64,000 nucleotides of DNA from JABFRJ01 sp963847145 (GCA_963847145.1 CAWJYN010000007.1:434001-498000), one strand, 5' to 3'. Shown: positions 18,675 through 27,488, numbered from the stretch's first letter. Notes: generated by a model not told the origin, from the sequence alone. Program-made: numbers and translations.

Positions 18675-19535
18675 ATGAGCAAGCCAAACTTCGACATGGG
18701 TGGGTTCCGGTCCCGCCGCCGCAGAAGCGGCATTGTGATGGCGTTGTGCCTTGCTGCGACAATCGTCGGTCTGGCATGCCTCGCGGCTGTGCTTGGCACA
18801 CTCCTCATCAAAGGCATGGCGGGGATGTCGCTGAAAGTGTTCACGGAGATGACACCTCCGCCGGGCGCTGATGGCGGACTGCTCAATCCGATCATGGGCA
18901 GCTTGATGATGACGACGCTCGGCGTGCTGATCGGGACGCCGATCGGTATTCTGGCCGGCACTTACATGGCTGAATATGGCCGACACGCCCGCATCTCGCA
19001 GGTGATCCGCTTCATCAACGATATTCTGTTGAGTGCGCCGTCGATCGTGATTGGTTTGTTTGTCTACACGCTGGTTGTTGCACCAATGGGGCACTTTTCA
19101 GGGCTGGCCGGCGCGATTGCGCTGGCGATCCTGGTTATTCCCGTTGTCATCCGCACGACCGAAGATATGCTTCGTCTCGTCCCAGACCAACTGAGAGAGG
19201 CCGCTGCTTCCGTCGGCATGCCGCGGGTGGTCATGATCCGCAATGTGGCCTATCGCGCGGCGCAGGCCGGAATTTTGACGGGCGTGTTGCTCGCCATCGC
19301 TCGCATCAGTGGGGAGACCGCGCCGCTCTTGTTCACGGCACTCAACAATCAGTTCATGAAACTGAACATTCTAGAGCCTATGGCAAGCCTGCCGGCGGTG
19401 ATCTTTCAGTTCGCGCTGTCGCCGTACGCTGATTGGCAAAGGCTTGCTTGGACGGGTGCCATGCTCATTACCTTCGCGGTTCTCGCGCTCAGTATCATTG
19501 CGCGGGTCGTCGGTCAGAAAGGAACTCCGTCATGA
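18675..19535 (+). CDS. pstA: Phosphate ABC transporter permease PstA
   Basis: Second inner-membrane permease, 286 residues from the ATG at 18675. An upstream extension to 18621 would overlap pstC and is not needed. It has an N-terminal helix (IVMALCLAATIVGLACLAAV), then PPPGADGGLLNPIMGSL, GTPIGILAGTYMAEYG, FINDILLSAPSIVIGLFVY and the EAA loop LREAAASVGMPRVVMIRNVAYR. ISGETAPLLFTALNNQF is a typical PstA signature. It pairs with PstC. Its stop overlaps the pstB start (ATGA), so the two are translationally coupled. Confidence 0.94.
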   Translation: MSKPNFDMGGFRSRRRRSGIVMALCLAATIVGLACLAAVLGTLLIKGMAGMSLKVFTEMTPPPGADGGLLNPIMGSLMMTTLGVLIGTPIGILAGTYMAEYGRHARISQVIRFINDILLSAPSIVIGLFVYTLVVAPMGHFSGLAGAIALAILVIPVVIRTTEDMLRLVPDQLREAAASVGMPRVVMIRNVAYRAAQAGILTGVLLAIARISGETAPLLFTALNNQFMKLNILEPMASLPAVIFQFALSPYADWQRLAWTGAMLITFAVLALSIIARVVGQKGTPS

Positions 19536-20341
19536 ATACCATGCAGGCGCTCAATCCGCGCGACGCAACAATCGTTCTGGGACCGGTGCCTGAGCGGATT
19601 TCCGTCAAGAACCTGAATTTCTACTACGGCGAAACGCGTGCGTTGAAGGATATCTCGTTGCCGCTTTACGCAAATCGGGTGACTGCGTTCATCGGCCCGT
19701 CGGGCTGCGGGAAGTCGACACTGCTGCGTGTCCTCAACCGGATGTACGACCTCTATCCGAACCAACGGGCGGAGGGGGACGTTCTGCTCGACGGCGAAAA
19801 TATTCTCGCGCCGAGCATGGACCTCAATTTGTTGCGCGCTCGCGTCGGTATGGTGTTTCAGAAGCCGACGCCGTTTCCGATGTCGATCTATGACAATGTT
19901 GCCTTCGGGATTGGTCTCTACGAGAAATTGTCAAAGGCCGATATGGCCGCGCGCGTAGAGCAGGCGCTTAAGCGCGCGGCACTATGGAACGAGGTCAAAG
20001 ACAAACTGTCTGCCAGTGGCCAAAGCCTTTCTGGTGGCCAGCAGCAGCGCCTTTGCATTGCTCGCACTGTTGCCATCAAACCCGAGGTGATCCTGCTCGA
20101 CGAACCGTGTTCGGCGCTTGATCCGATCTCGACGGCGCGCATCGAAGAGCTGATTGAGGAGCTCAAGGCGGACTATACGATTGCCATTGTCACTCACAAC
20201 ATGCAGCAAGCATCGCGGACGTCAGATCACACTGCCTTCATGTACCTCGGCGAACTCATCGAGTTTGGCCCTACCACTCAAACGTTTACGAACCCACGTA
20301 ATCCCCGCACGCAGGACTACATTACGGGCCGGTTTGGTTGA
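19532..20341 (+). CDS. pstB: Phosphate ABC transporter ATPase PstB
   Basis: Cytoplasmic ATPase of 269 residues that powers PstCA. The start at 19532 overlaps the pstA stop. Motifs are NLNFYYGETRALKDISL, Walker A GPSGCGKST, the Q-loop MVFQKPTPFPMSIYDNV, the signature LSGGQQQRLCIAR, Walker B VILLDEPCSALDP, and the switch His in IVTHNMQQA. The C-terminal GELIEFGPTTQTFTNP and YITGRFG are diagnostic for PstB. All catalytic residues are present. PhoU follows after 40 bases. Confidence 0.96.
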   Translation: MNTMQALNPRDATIVLGPVPERISVKNLNFYYGETRALKDISLPLYANRVTAFIGPSGCGKSTLLRVLNRMYDLYPNQRAEGDVLLDGENILAPSMDLNLLRARVGMVFQKPTPFPMSIYDNVAFGIGLYEKLSKADMAARVEQALKRAALWNEVKDKLSASGQSLSGGQQQRLCIARTVAIKPEVILLDEPCSALDPISTARIEELIEELKADYTIAIVTHNMQQASRTSDHTAFMYLGELIEFGPTTQTFTNPRNPRTQDYITGRFG

Positions 20342-20381
20342 ACGATTGCAGCTGAAAGCGCTTTAAAATTCCGGAGGCTCC

Positions 20382-21098
20382 ATGGCTCATATTGTTGCAT
20401 CCTTTGACGCGGAACTGCAGAAGCTGAGCACCCTGGTGGTGGACATGGGCGCAACTGTCGGGCGGCAGATAGAGGATGCCGCCGTAGCGTTCAGGACACG
20501 GGATCTGGAGCTTGCAAGGCGGGTTGTTGCTGCTGACAAGACTGTCGATGCGCTCCAGATTCGTATCGAGGAACGCGTCATTTCGATGATTGCGAAGCGG
20601 CAGCCATTGGCGATCGACTTGCGCGAAACGATTGCTACCCTGAAGATTGCGACAGACCTTGAGCGTATGGGCGATCTTGCGAAGAACAATGCCAAGCGTG
20701 TCGTCGCCATGAATGAGCAGACGCAGCCGGCTGGTGCCGGCGTCAATCTCGATATTCTCAGCAGGCGCGCGTTCGAACAGTTGTCACGCGTGATGCAGGC
20801 CTATGTGCGGCGTGACACGCAAATGGCGCGCGGCGTCTGGGACAGCGACGGTGAGATCGACACGCTGCATACGGCCCTGTTCCGGGAGCTGCTTACCTAC
20901 ATGATGGAAGACCCGCGCAGCATCGGATATTGCGCCCATCTGTTGTTTTGCGCGAAGAATCTGGAACGCTTTGGTGATCATGCTACGAATATTGCCGAGA
21001 ATATTCACTACGTCGCAACTGGTGAGTATCTCTCGGGCGATCGGCCGAAAGGCCTGGATCCGAGCAACACTCAGAAGGGTGCGCCACAAAAATTCTGA
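20382..21098 (+). CDS. phoU: PhoU phosphate-signalling protein (copy 1)
   Basis: Negative regulator of 238 residues that links PstB and PhoR and damps phosphate uptake. Good ribosome-binding site (GGAGG). Both PhoU three-helix bundles are present. The first has the metal-binding motif LKIATDLERMGDLAKNNAKR; the second has HLLFCAKNLERFGDHATNIAENIHY (E/D-x3-D pattern). It closes the pst operon and converges on phoB, whose stop is 62 bases away on the other strand. A second phoU (21879-22592) differs in sequence throughout, so this is not a recent duplication. Confidence 0.93.
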   Translation: MAHIVASFDAELQKLSTLVVDMGATVGRQIEDAAVAFRTRDLELARRVVAADKTVDALQIRIEERVISMIAKRQPLAIDLRETIATLKIATDLERMGDLAKNNAKRVVAMNEQTQPAGAGVNLDILSRRAFEQLSRVMQAYVRRDTQMARGVWDSDGEIDTLHTALFRELLTYMMEDPRSIGYCAHLLFCAKNLERFGDHATNIAENIHYVATGEYLSGDRPKGLDPSNTQKGAPQKF

Positions 21099-21160
21099 CC
21101 TCGCTGACTTGAGGAACGACTGTCGCGGCAAGATGGGTAAGGCGGCTCTGCTACTCGTGC

Positions 21161-21844
21161 CTATTTTTCTCCAAACACGTACCCGCCGCCGCGCACGGTT
21201 CGGATTGGATCACTTTCGTTGTCACGCACCAACGCTTTGCGGAGCCGGCCGATGTGAACATCAATGGTGCGCTCGTCAATCTCGCCGTTACGGCCCCATA
21301 CGCCGTCGATGAGTTGCTGGCGGGTGAGCACCCGGCCCCGGTTTTCCATCAAGTACAGGACGAGCTTAAACTCGGTCGGTCCGAGACGCAGATCTCTGTC
21401 TCCCCGCCTGACCCGATGTGCAGCCCTGTCGAGTTCAACGTCGCCGAATGACAGCACATCAGCAACCAGATCGGGTGTGGCGCGTCGCAGAAGTGCTTTC
21501 ACACGCGCCAGAACTTCGTTGATCGAGAATGGCTTGACGACGTAGTCGTCTGCTCCGGTTGAGAGGCCGCGAATACGGTCTGCCTCCTCGCCGCGCGCCG
21601 TCAGCATCAGGACCGGCAGTTTGCGTGTTTCGGGACGCTGGCGCACGCGGCGGCACAGCTCGATCCCGCTCACCTCCGGCAGCATCCAGTCAAGCAACAT
21701 AAGATCAAAGCTCTCCTCGGAGAGTGCCTCTTCTGCGGCGGCTCCAGTTGTTACTGCACGAACGGTGTAGCCGGCCGCTTCCAGATTATAGCTCAGAAGT
21801 TCGACCAGTGCCTGTTCGTCCTCGACGATGAGGATCGATGCCAT
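21161..21844 (-). CDS. phoB: Phosphate regulon response regulator PhoB
   Basis: OmpR-type response regulator of 227 residues, started at 21844 where GGAG precedes the ATG; longer open frames upstream overlap phoU2. The receiver domain has acidic residues in VEDEQ, the phosphoacceptor Asp in DLMLLDWMLPEVSG, Thr in LMLTARGEE, and Lys in DDYVVKPFS. The winged helix ends with NRGRVLTRQQLIDGVWG, ERTIDVHIGRLRKAL and VRGGGYVF. PhoR encoded upstream in the same strand is its likely kinase. It should bind the Pho box before pstS. Confidence 0.95.
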   Translation of the reverse strand: MASILIVEDEQALVELLSYNLEAAGYTVRAVTTGAAAEEALSEESFDLMLLDWMLPEVSGIELCRRVRQRPETRKLPVLMLTARGEEADRIRGLSTGADDYVVKPFSINEVLARVKALLRRATPDLVADVLSFGDVELDRAAHRVRRGDRDLRLGPTEFKLVLYLMENRGRVLTRQQLIDGVWGRNGEIDERTIDVHIGRLRKALVRDNESDPIRTVRGGGYVFGEK

Positions 21845-21878
21845 GTTCTCCAACGTGCACTGTGCACGCCCTCTGTGT

Positions 21879-22592
21879 TCAGGATTTTGGGTCGGCCATG
21901 AGCGTGCTGGCCTCGTTGCTCTTGGGCCGGTCGCCGGCCGGCAACGCACCGTGCACAAGGTAGTGGATGTTTTCCGCGATATTGGTGGTGTGGTCGCCAA
22001 TGCGCTCAATATTTTTGGCACCGAACAACAGATGCGTGCACAGGCCGATGTTGCGGGGATCTTCCATCATGTAGGTGAGCATTTCGCGGAACAGCGAATT
22101 GTAGAGCAAGTCAATCCGCGCGTCGTCGTGCCAGACCGCCATCGCCTTGCCGGCATCGCGTTCCGCGTAAGCGTCCAGCACGTCTTTCAGCTGCTCGAGC
22201 GCGTGCTCCGTCATGTGCCGGAGGCCGATCAGGAGGGGCTTCGGCGGTGTCTCGTGCGCAACGGCAATGGCTCGCTTCGCGATACTTTTGGCTAAATCGC
22301 CGATCCGCTCAAGATCGCTGGCGATCTTGATGACCGTCATGACATGGCGGAGATCGTTTGCCATCGGTTGACGCCGTGCGATAATCTGAATCGCTTGTTC
22401 TTGCAGGTTGCGCTCCAATTCGTCGACGGCCTTGTCGCTGGCGACGGCGGCCTCGGCGCGCTTCGGGTCGCGCCGTTCGAGGGCGGCAAACGCGTTCGTC
22501 AACAGCTGCTCACATTGACCGCCCATCTCTGCGATCATGCGATCAAGAGCAGCAAGGTCGGAGTTGTAGGAGGTTACGATATGGCTGGGCAT
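21879..22592 (-). CDS. phoU: PhoU phosphate-signalling protein (copy 2)
   Basis: Second PhoU, 237 residues, lying between phoR and phoB on the same strand. It has both bundles with metal-binding motifs: IKIASDLERIGDLAKSIAKR and HLLFGAKNIERIGDHTTNIAENIHY. It resembles copy 1 in layout but differs at many positions. The gene ends 35 bases before the phoB start, so the three probably form one transcript phoR-phoU-phoB. Two PhoU proteins could divide the jobs of controlling the Pst transporter and the PhoR kinase; that division is inference. Confidence 0.92.
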   Translation of the reverse strand: MPSHIVTSYNSDLAALDRMIAEMGGQCEQLLTNAFAALERRDPKRAEAAVASDKAVDELERNLQEQAIQIIARRQPMANDLRHVMTVIKIASDLERIGDLAKSIAKRAIAVAHETPPKPLLIGLRHMTEHALEQLKDVLDAYAERDAGKAMAVWHDDARIDLLYNSLFREMLTYMMEDPRNIGLCTHLLFGAKNIERIGDHTTNIAENIHYLVHGALPAGDRPKSNEASTLMADPKS

Positions 22593-22646
22593 CGATGCTG
22601 ATCCAAGGCTGCGTCGTTATCCCGGTATGACACATATGTTGCGCTT

Positions 22647-23852
22647 TTATGACAGTTGAGCATGCCCAGCCTCAGCCGATGCCCCGGGAAGCGGAAAGAC
22701 CAGCGCGAACGTAGAGCCTCGACCGAGCTCGGAGTGGATCTCGACTTGCCCCTGATGACGGGCGGCGATGTGCTTGACGATGGCGAGCCCGAGGCCAGTG
22801 CCGCCCTTTTCCCGGCTGGCAACAGAACTGACACGGTAAAAGCGCTCGGTCAGCCGTGGCAGGTGCTCCGCCGCGATCCCGGGTCCGTCATCGATCACGC
22901 TGAGCTGCGCGACCGTGGCGCCGCGGCGATCCTTGTGTCGCGCGGTTCTCACCACGACACTGCCACTGGGCCGACCGTACTTCAGTGCGTTTTGCATCAG
23001 ATTGCTGACAGCTTGCATCAGCTCGTCGTGATCACCCGGGAACCTCACGTCGGCGTCTGTCATGTCTAGGCGGAGGGTCGTCCCCTCCTTGGTTGCCAAA
23101 GGTGACGCAAGCCGCACAGCTTCGGCTGCGACATGATTGAGATCGACTGTGGCTACCGGAGCCAGGTGGGCCCGCATCTCGACACGGCTCAGGACCAGGA
23201 GATCGTCGATCAGACGCGTCATCCTTTGCGCCTGCTCGAACATGATTCCCAAAAAGCGTTCGCGCGCGGCAGGATCATCGCGGGCTGGCCCACGCAAGGT
23301 CTCGATGAAGCCGGAAACGGCCGCGAGTGGCGTCCGCAATTCGTGGCTGGCGTTAGCGACGAACTCAATTCGCATGCGCGCGAGAGCTTCGCGCTCGCTG
23401 ATATCTTGCAGAATCACGACAAGCGCCGGAGCGTTTGGCCCCTCGCCGAACCCTGTCAGCCTCGACGTGCTGCCGTCCAAATGCCTTTCCGCCGGTGCCT
23501 TAAGCACAAGCTCAAATTTCGCTGTTTGGCTGTTCGCTAGCGATGATTTGATTGCAGCGGCGAGTTCGGGGTGCCGCGCTGTCCTGCCGATGTGCTCGCC
23601 AATAAAAAGCCGTCCGAAAGCGTTTTGAGCGCTCGCATTCGCAGCGAGCACAGTGCTGCGTTCATCGAGTATGAAGGCAGCGTCCGACAGTGCGTTGATC
23701 AGCGATTGGGCACCATCAATGCGGGAAAACCCATGGGCTTTTTCCAGGCTCTGCTCCAGTGCGGCCGTCGGTCCCCAACGGTCGGCGGGCCCGAGCGATG
23801 ACTGCAGATGCGTGAGCGCCTCGGTGATCCTGGAGAGCGTGCGTCGGACCAT
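22647..23852 (-). CDS. phoR: Phosphate regulon sensor histidine kinase PhoR
   Basis: Histidine kinase of 401 residues. A PAS-like domain (about 45-160, INALSDAAFILDERSTVLAANA) leads to the H-box FVANASHELRTPLAAVSGFIETL, whose His is the phosphorylation site. The ATP-binding domain follows with the N-box QAVSNLMQNALKYG, VIDDGPGIAAEHLPRLTERFYR and GGTGLGLAIVKHIAARH. PhoR normally carries N-terminal membrane helices, but none is visible here. A TGA lies in frame just upstream of the ATG, so the frame cannot be extended. It is either a soluble PhoR or its start is lost to an indel. Position with phoU and phoB supports the name. Confidence 0.85.
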   Translation of the reverse strand: MVRRTLSRITEALTHLQSSLGPADRWGPTAALEQSLEKAHGFSRIDGAQSLINALSDAAFILDERSTVLAANASAQNAFGRLFIGEHIGRTARHPELAAAIKSSLANSQTAKFELVLKAPAERHLDGSTSRLTGFGEGPNAPALVVILQDISEREALARMRIEFVANASHELRTPLAAVSGFIETLRGPARDDPAARERFLGIMFEQAQRMTRLIDDLLVLSRVEMRAHLAPVATVDLNHVAAEAVRLASPLATKEGTTLRLDMTDADVRFPGDHDELMQAVSNLMQNALKYGRPSGSVVVRTARHKDRRGATVAQLSVIDDGPGIAAEHLPRLTERFYRVSSVASREKGGTGLGLAIVKHIAARHQGQVEIHSELGRGSTFALVFPLPGASAEAGHAQLS

Positions 23853-24225
23853 TTTCTGTCAGCTCGATCTTAGGTGAGAGCGTTGAAGAGGATCGGTGCG
23901 GCCGCCGACGTCACAGCGCCGAACGAGACACTGACATTCCCGATCACAAATCGGCGGTTGACCTTCCAGTCGGAGGCGTCGATCCGATCAACTATAGCGC
24001 ATTCTAAATCCACACCTAGACCGCACCTGCAGCTCGATCACCCTGTTGGCGTCGATCCTCATGCGGTCCGCTGATCAGAGTTCAACACGTGCCGCAAACG
24101 CCGACGGGAAGGCGGCGCATCGACAGGACTAGACTGCGCAATCCGCCCCTGGGAGCGCGCGTCAGCGCGGTGACGCAGACGCTGAGCCGGGGCATTGGGC
24201 TTTGCGTTTGAGCCGTGGCCGTTGT
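23853..24225. other. Intergenic region upstream of phoR
   Basis: About 370 bases lying upstream of phoR and downstream of hpf on the - strand. No gene is recognised. It should hold the phoR promoter, but no convincing Pho box was found on the coding strand. A short frame on the - strand (about 23880-23990) has a hydrophobic stretch, which may be a remnant of a PhoR N-terminus or chance. Confidence 0.35.
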
Positions 24226-24615
24226 TTACTCATCACTGGTCGGGGGTGGGGCATGAGGACGACGGCGCGTTTGCTCTGAGCGGGCGCGGGTTGCCATTTG
24301 ATGCGCAAGTTCATCGACCTGACGCAGGGCGGCGTCGAATGCATCGCGGATCGTCAGCGGCAAGTCTTCGTTGGCGTGGGCGCCGGCGCGTTCGTGATTG
24401 ATGATTATGGGCTTACCGCCGCGGACAGATATCTCGATTTTCACTTGGAATATTTTTGCTTTTGCGGGGTTGCGATGTGGCGCCTCGAGGACCACGCGGC
24501 AGCTGTTCATACGATCAAAGTGCTTTTCGAGTTTGGCGAATTTTTCTCGGACCCTGGTTTCGATTGCATCGCTCTTGTCGAGGCCATGGAAATGAATCTC
24601 GAGGGGGACGGTCAT
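24226..24615 (-). CDS. Short ribosome hibernation-promoting factor (HPF/RaiA family)
   Basis: Ribosome-associated inhibitor of about 129 residues from the ATG at 24615; an alternative ATG lies at 24624. The S30AE fold is visible: LEIHFHGLDKSDAIETRVREKFAKLEKHF, RVVLEAPHRN, IFQVKIEISVRGGKPIIINH, and LTIRDAFDAALRQVDELAHQM. These proteins bind the 30S decoding region and stabilise idle ribosomes. The alphaproteobacterial form is usually long, near 190 residues, with a C-terminal dimerisation domain. That domain is absent here and replaced by a short Arg/Pro tail, so this may be a RaiA-like or HPF-short variant. Confidence 0.82.
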   Translation of the reverse strand: MTVPLEIHFHGLDKSDAIETRVREKFAKLEKHFDRMNSCRVVLEAPHRNPAKAKIFQVKIEISVRGGKPIIINHERAGAHANEDLPLTIRDAFDAALRQVDELAHQMATRARSEQTRRRPHAPPPTSDE

Positions 24616-24887
24616 GCGTCTCATCCTTTGTCAAGCGGCCGCTCGGTGCGCGGCAACTGCAAATAGAACACGTGTCGACGGACTTGGGAACGGGGCGGAC
24701 ATGCGTGTGCGCATGAAACGGTTGCCGCGCCGCCCTGCAGACTGCAGACTTCGCAAAATAGTGATGGGCAGGGCTGGGATGTGCGGGCTAGCGACGGCTG
24801 GACTTTGAGGTCGGCGCGTCGCAGTTTCGCGCCATAGGCGGCGTGTGCTGTTGCCTTCCGATGCCCCCGTCCAAGGATCCGAGCGCC

Positions 24888-26636
24888 ATGAGCCAAGCCC
24901 CCGTTGCCTCCAACGCCACGCGCCGCATGACGGGCGGCATGGCGCTGGCGGAGATGCTGAAGATTGCTGAGGTGGGGCCGATGTTCGGGATGGGCGGGTT
25001 CCAGTTGCTGCCATTTTATGAGGCGTGCCGGGTGTTGGGGCTCAAGCACTTCCTTATCAATGATGAGCGGTGCGGCGCCTTTGCGGCCGATGCTTACGGC
25101 AAGATTACCAACCGGCCGGCGGTGGCCGACGGCACGCTTGGGCCTGGCGCGACAAATCTGGTGACCGGGCTCGTCGAGAGCTTGAACGCCGGTATTCCCA
25201 TGATCGTAATTGTGGGGGACGCCAACCGCGAGCATGCTTGGAAGAACATGACGCAGGAGGCGCGGCAACTCGAGGTGTTGCGGCCGGTGGTGAAAGAGGT
25301 GATCCGTGTCGAGGTGATCAGGCGCATTCCCGAACACGTGCGGCGGGCGTTTGCGGTGGCGACGAGTGGCCGGCCGGGGCCGGTGCTGATCGATGTGCCG
25401 GAGGATATCGCGCACGGCGAGTTTGACTTTGATGTGACGGATTTCTGGGTCGATCCAGGCACCCGGCAAGCACAGGCGCGGCGGTCGCGGCCGGATGCCG
25501 CTGATGTGGAGCGAGCCGTTGAAATCCTTAGCAAGGCTAAGCGGCCGATGCTGCTGGCGGGTGGTGGCATTCATATTTCACAGGCCTATGAAGCGGTGCT
25601 GGCGTTGGCCAGTGATCACGGTATTCCAGTGGCGCATACGATGAGCGGCAAGGGCGCGATTGCGTGCACGAGCCCGCTGTCGGCGGGTTTGTTCGGCCGC
25701 TATGATCGGATTGCCAACGATTTGATCGCCAAGTCGGACTGTCTGCTGGTGGTGGGCTGCAAGCTGGGTGAGATTGCGACCAAACGGTTCTCGCTCATCC
25801 CACCGAAAACACCGTTGATCCACATCGAGATTGATCCAACGGAGATCGGGCGTACCACGAAGGCGGACGTGGCGCTGGTGGGTGACGCGCGATTGGCGTT
25901 GACGGATCTGCATGTGGCGCTTGGCAAGGGCAAGGTGGCGGTCCGGAAGGACTATCTGGCTGAAGTACCGAAGGCGATGGCAGCCTGGCGCAAGGGTGCG
26001 GCCGACCGGATGGAAAGCAAGGAAAGCCCGATTAATGTGGGGCGGTTGATGGGGGAGCTGAACAAGGCCATGCCAGCAGACGGCGTGGTGGTCGCGGACG
26101 GTGGGTTTGCGGCGCACTGGGGCGGGTTGATGTTCGATACGAAGAAGGCGGGCCGGCACTTCCTGCCGGATCGCGGCTTCGCGTCGATCGGCTATGGCGT
26201 GCCAGGCGGCATTGGGGCGCAGTTGGCGGTGGGTGCCAAGCGGCGTGTCGTGTCGCTGACGGGCGATGGCGGGTTCAATATGAGCCTGGGCGAACTTGAG
26301 ACGGCGCGGCGGCTTGGCGCGAACTTCGTTGCGGTCGTCTTCAACAACGCGGCATCTGGATATGTGAAGGCGTTGCAGCACGCGGTCTATGGGCCGGGCA
26401 GTTATCAATCGTCAGAACTCGTCGAAATGGACTATGCGACGATTGCCAAGGGCTTCGGCTGCCATGGCATCCGGGTGGATGATCCCGAGAAATTGGCGGC
26501 GGCGCTGCAGGAGGGGTTGGCGAACACGTCGACCCCGACGGTCATCGACGCGATTGTCACCCGGGACCCTGCCAAAATGCTGCCGGCAGCGGACAATCGG
26601 ACGCTGAAGGTGCAAAAAGGCGACCGGCCCGTGTAA
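24888..26636 (+). CDS. ThDP-dependent enzyme (acetolactate synthase-like)
   Basis: Thiamine-diphosphate enzyme of 582 residues from the ATG at 24888. The three-domain layout of the acetolactate synthase/oxalyl-CoA decarboxylase group is seen. The Pyr domain has the catalytic Glu in LINDERCGAFAADAYGKIT and TLGPGATNLVTGL. The central domain has RPMLLAGGGIHIS and IHIEIDPTEIGRTTKADVALVGDA. The PP domain has the ThDP/Mg motif LTGDGGFNMSLGELETARRLG, closing with VVFNN. It stands alone with no ilvH-type regulatory subunit next to it, so biosynthetic acetolactate synthase is unlikely. The substrate cannot be assigned. Confidence 0.82.
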   Translation: MSQAPVASNATRRMTGGMALAEMLKIAEVGPMFGMGGFQLLPFYEACRVLGLKHFLINDERCGAFAADAYGKITNRPAVADGTLGPGATNLVTGLVESLNAGIPMIVIVGDANREHAWKNMTQEARQLEVLRPVVKEVIRVEVIRRIPEHVRRAFAVATSGRPGPVLIDVPEDIAHGEFDFDVTDFWVDPGTRQAQARRSRPDAADVERAVEILSKAKRPMLLAGGGIHISQAYEAVLALASDHGIPVAHTMSGKGAIACTSPLSAGLFGRYDRIANDLIAKSDCLLVVGCKLGEIATKRFSLIPPKTPLIHIEIDPTEIGRTTKADVALVGDARLALTDLHVALGKGKVAVRKDYLAEVPKAMAAWRKGAADRMESKESPINVGRLMGELNKAMPADGVVVADGGFAAHWGGLMFDTKKAGRHFLPDRGFASIGYGVPGGIGAQLAVGAKRRVVSLTGDGGFNMSLGELETARRLGANFVAVVFNNAASGYVKALQHAVYGPGSYQSSELVEMDYATIAKGFGCHGIRVDDPEKLAAALQEGLANTSTPTVIDAIVTRDPAKMLPAADNRTLKVQKGDRPV

Positions 26637-26732
26637 TGCGGGCTCGTTTCCTCGCGGAGTGATATCGGCCTGCAATAGTCGACCGCTCGGTGTTCGGCTA
26701 CGGTTGTGACGAAACCAAGAGGAGTTGCGACG

Positions 26733-27005
26733 ATGTTTTTCGAACGTATGGGATTTACAGGTGCAGCCGCGGTGGCGGTCGGCCTACTGCTCGCGACGCC
26801 TGCACAGGCGGCGACAAAGTCGTGCGTGCTGGCTGGGGGCGAGGCAACGATGGTGACGCGTGATCTGGCGGAGTTCATGGCGAAGGCCGCGCTGGGCAAT
26901 TCGATTAAGGCTCAGAACTTGAAGCCGACGGGCGCGGTGAAGCTAACGTGCAAGGATCCAGCTCCACTGACCTATTGCTTGGCTGAGCAGCGGGCCTGCA
27001 AGTAA
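26733..27005 (+). CDS. Small exported protein of unknown function
   Basis: A 90-residue protein started at the ATG at 26733, with GGAG about 10 bases before it. Residues 1-26 form a clear signal peptide (FTGAAAVAVGLLLATPAQA) with cleavage after AQA. The mature part of about 64 residues has four Cys (KSCVLAGG, LTCKDPAP, TYCLAEQ, final RACK), which may form two disulfides in the periplasm. No family is recognised. It follows the ThDP enzyme by about 97 bases. Confidence 0.65.
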   Translation: MFFERMGFTGAAAVAVGLLLATPAQAATKSCVLAGGEATMVTRDLAEFMAKAALGNSIKAQNLKPTGAVKLTCKDPAPLTYCLAEQRACK

Positions 27006-27130
27006 CGAACGCATTGGGTCTACGCCTGATGCGGCCATCCAGCCGTGCGGCTGGGTGGCCGATTTTGTCTCGGCGGCGCTTGGGTTCGCGGAGTAGTGCG
27101 CGGAGGAGAGGGGAGATTGCCCTAACGCGA

Positions 27131-27162
27131 ACGGCGCGCGCTCTTTTGGAGCGGCGCGCCGT
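27131..27162. terminator. GC-rich hairpin between exported-protein gene and hupB
   Basis: Near-perfect inverted repeat ACGGCGCGCGCTC / GAGCGGCGCGCCGT around TTTTG, with one unpaired base. It sits between the converging 3' ends of the small exported protein and hupB, and could end transcripts from either side. No strong T-run follows. Confidence 0.45.
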
Positions 27163-27215
27163 GTTGTTGGTCTGCAATGGGCGACTAGGCTTATGGCAGC
27201 GCCCGCGCCTGCACC

Positions 27216-27488
27216 TCAGTTCAGAAGATCTTTGAGCTTCTTGGCTGGGGTGAACTTCGGAACGTTGGCCGCTGGGATCTGAATGGTCTTGCCGGTCAGC
27301 GGGTTGCGCCCTTCGCGCGCTTTGCGCTTGGTCACCTTAAAGGTGCCGAAATCGGGGATGCGGATGTCGGTGCCCGATTTCATGGATTGGCCGATCTGGT
27401 AGATAATAGTGTCCACCGCTTCTTTGGCCTTGTCCTTTGTCATGTCGCACTTCTCAGCAACAGCATCGATCAAATCTTGTTTGCTCAC
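27216..27488 (-). CDS. hupB: DNA-binding protein HU
   Basis: Nucleoid protein of 90 residues. It uses a GTG start (27488-27486), with GGAG 8 bases upstream. The helical body MSKQDLIDAVAEKCDMTKDKAKEAV leads to the DNA-binding arm IPDFGTFKVTKRKAREGRNPLTGKTI and the end NVPKFTPAKKLKDLLN. GRNPxTG is the HU/IHF signature. It lies downstream of lon, the usual place in alphaproteobacteria, but a terminator separates them, so it is probably transcribed on its own. Confidence 0.95.
   Translation of the reverse strand: MSKQDLIDAVAEKCDMTKDKAKEAVDTIIYQIGQSMKSGTDIRIPDFGTFKVTKRKAREGRNPLTGKTIQIPAANVPKFTPAKKLKDLLN

Noticed and set aside
24621..25574. 317-residue minus-strand frame opposite the ThDP enzyme
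   Set aside because: Composition and lack of motifs fit a shadow frame; the plus-strand gene is complete.
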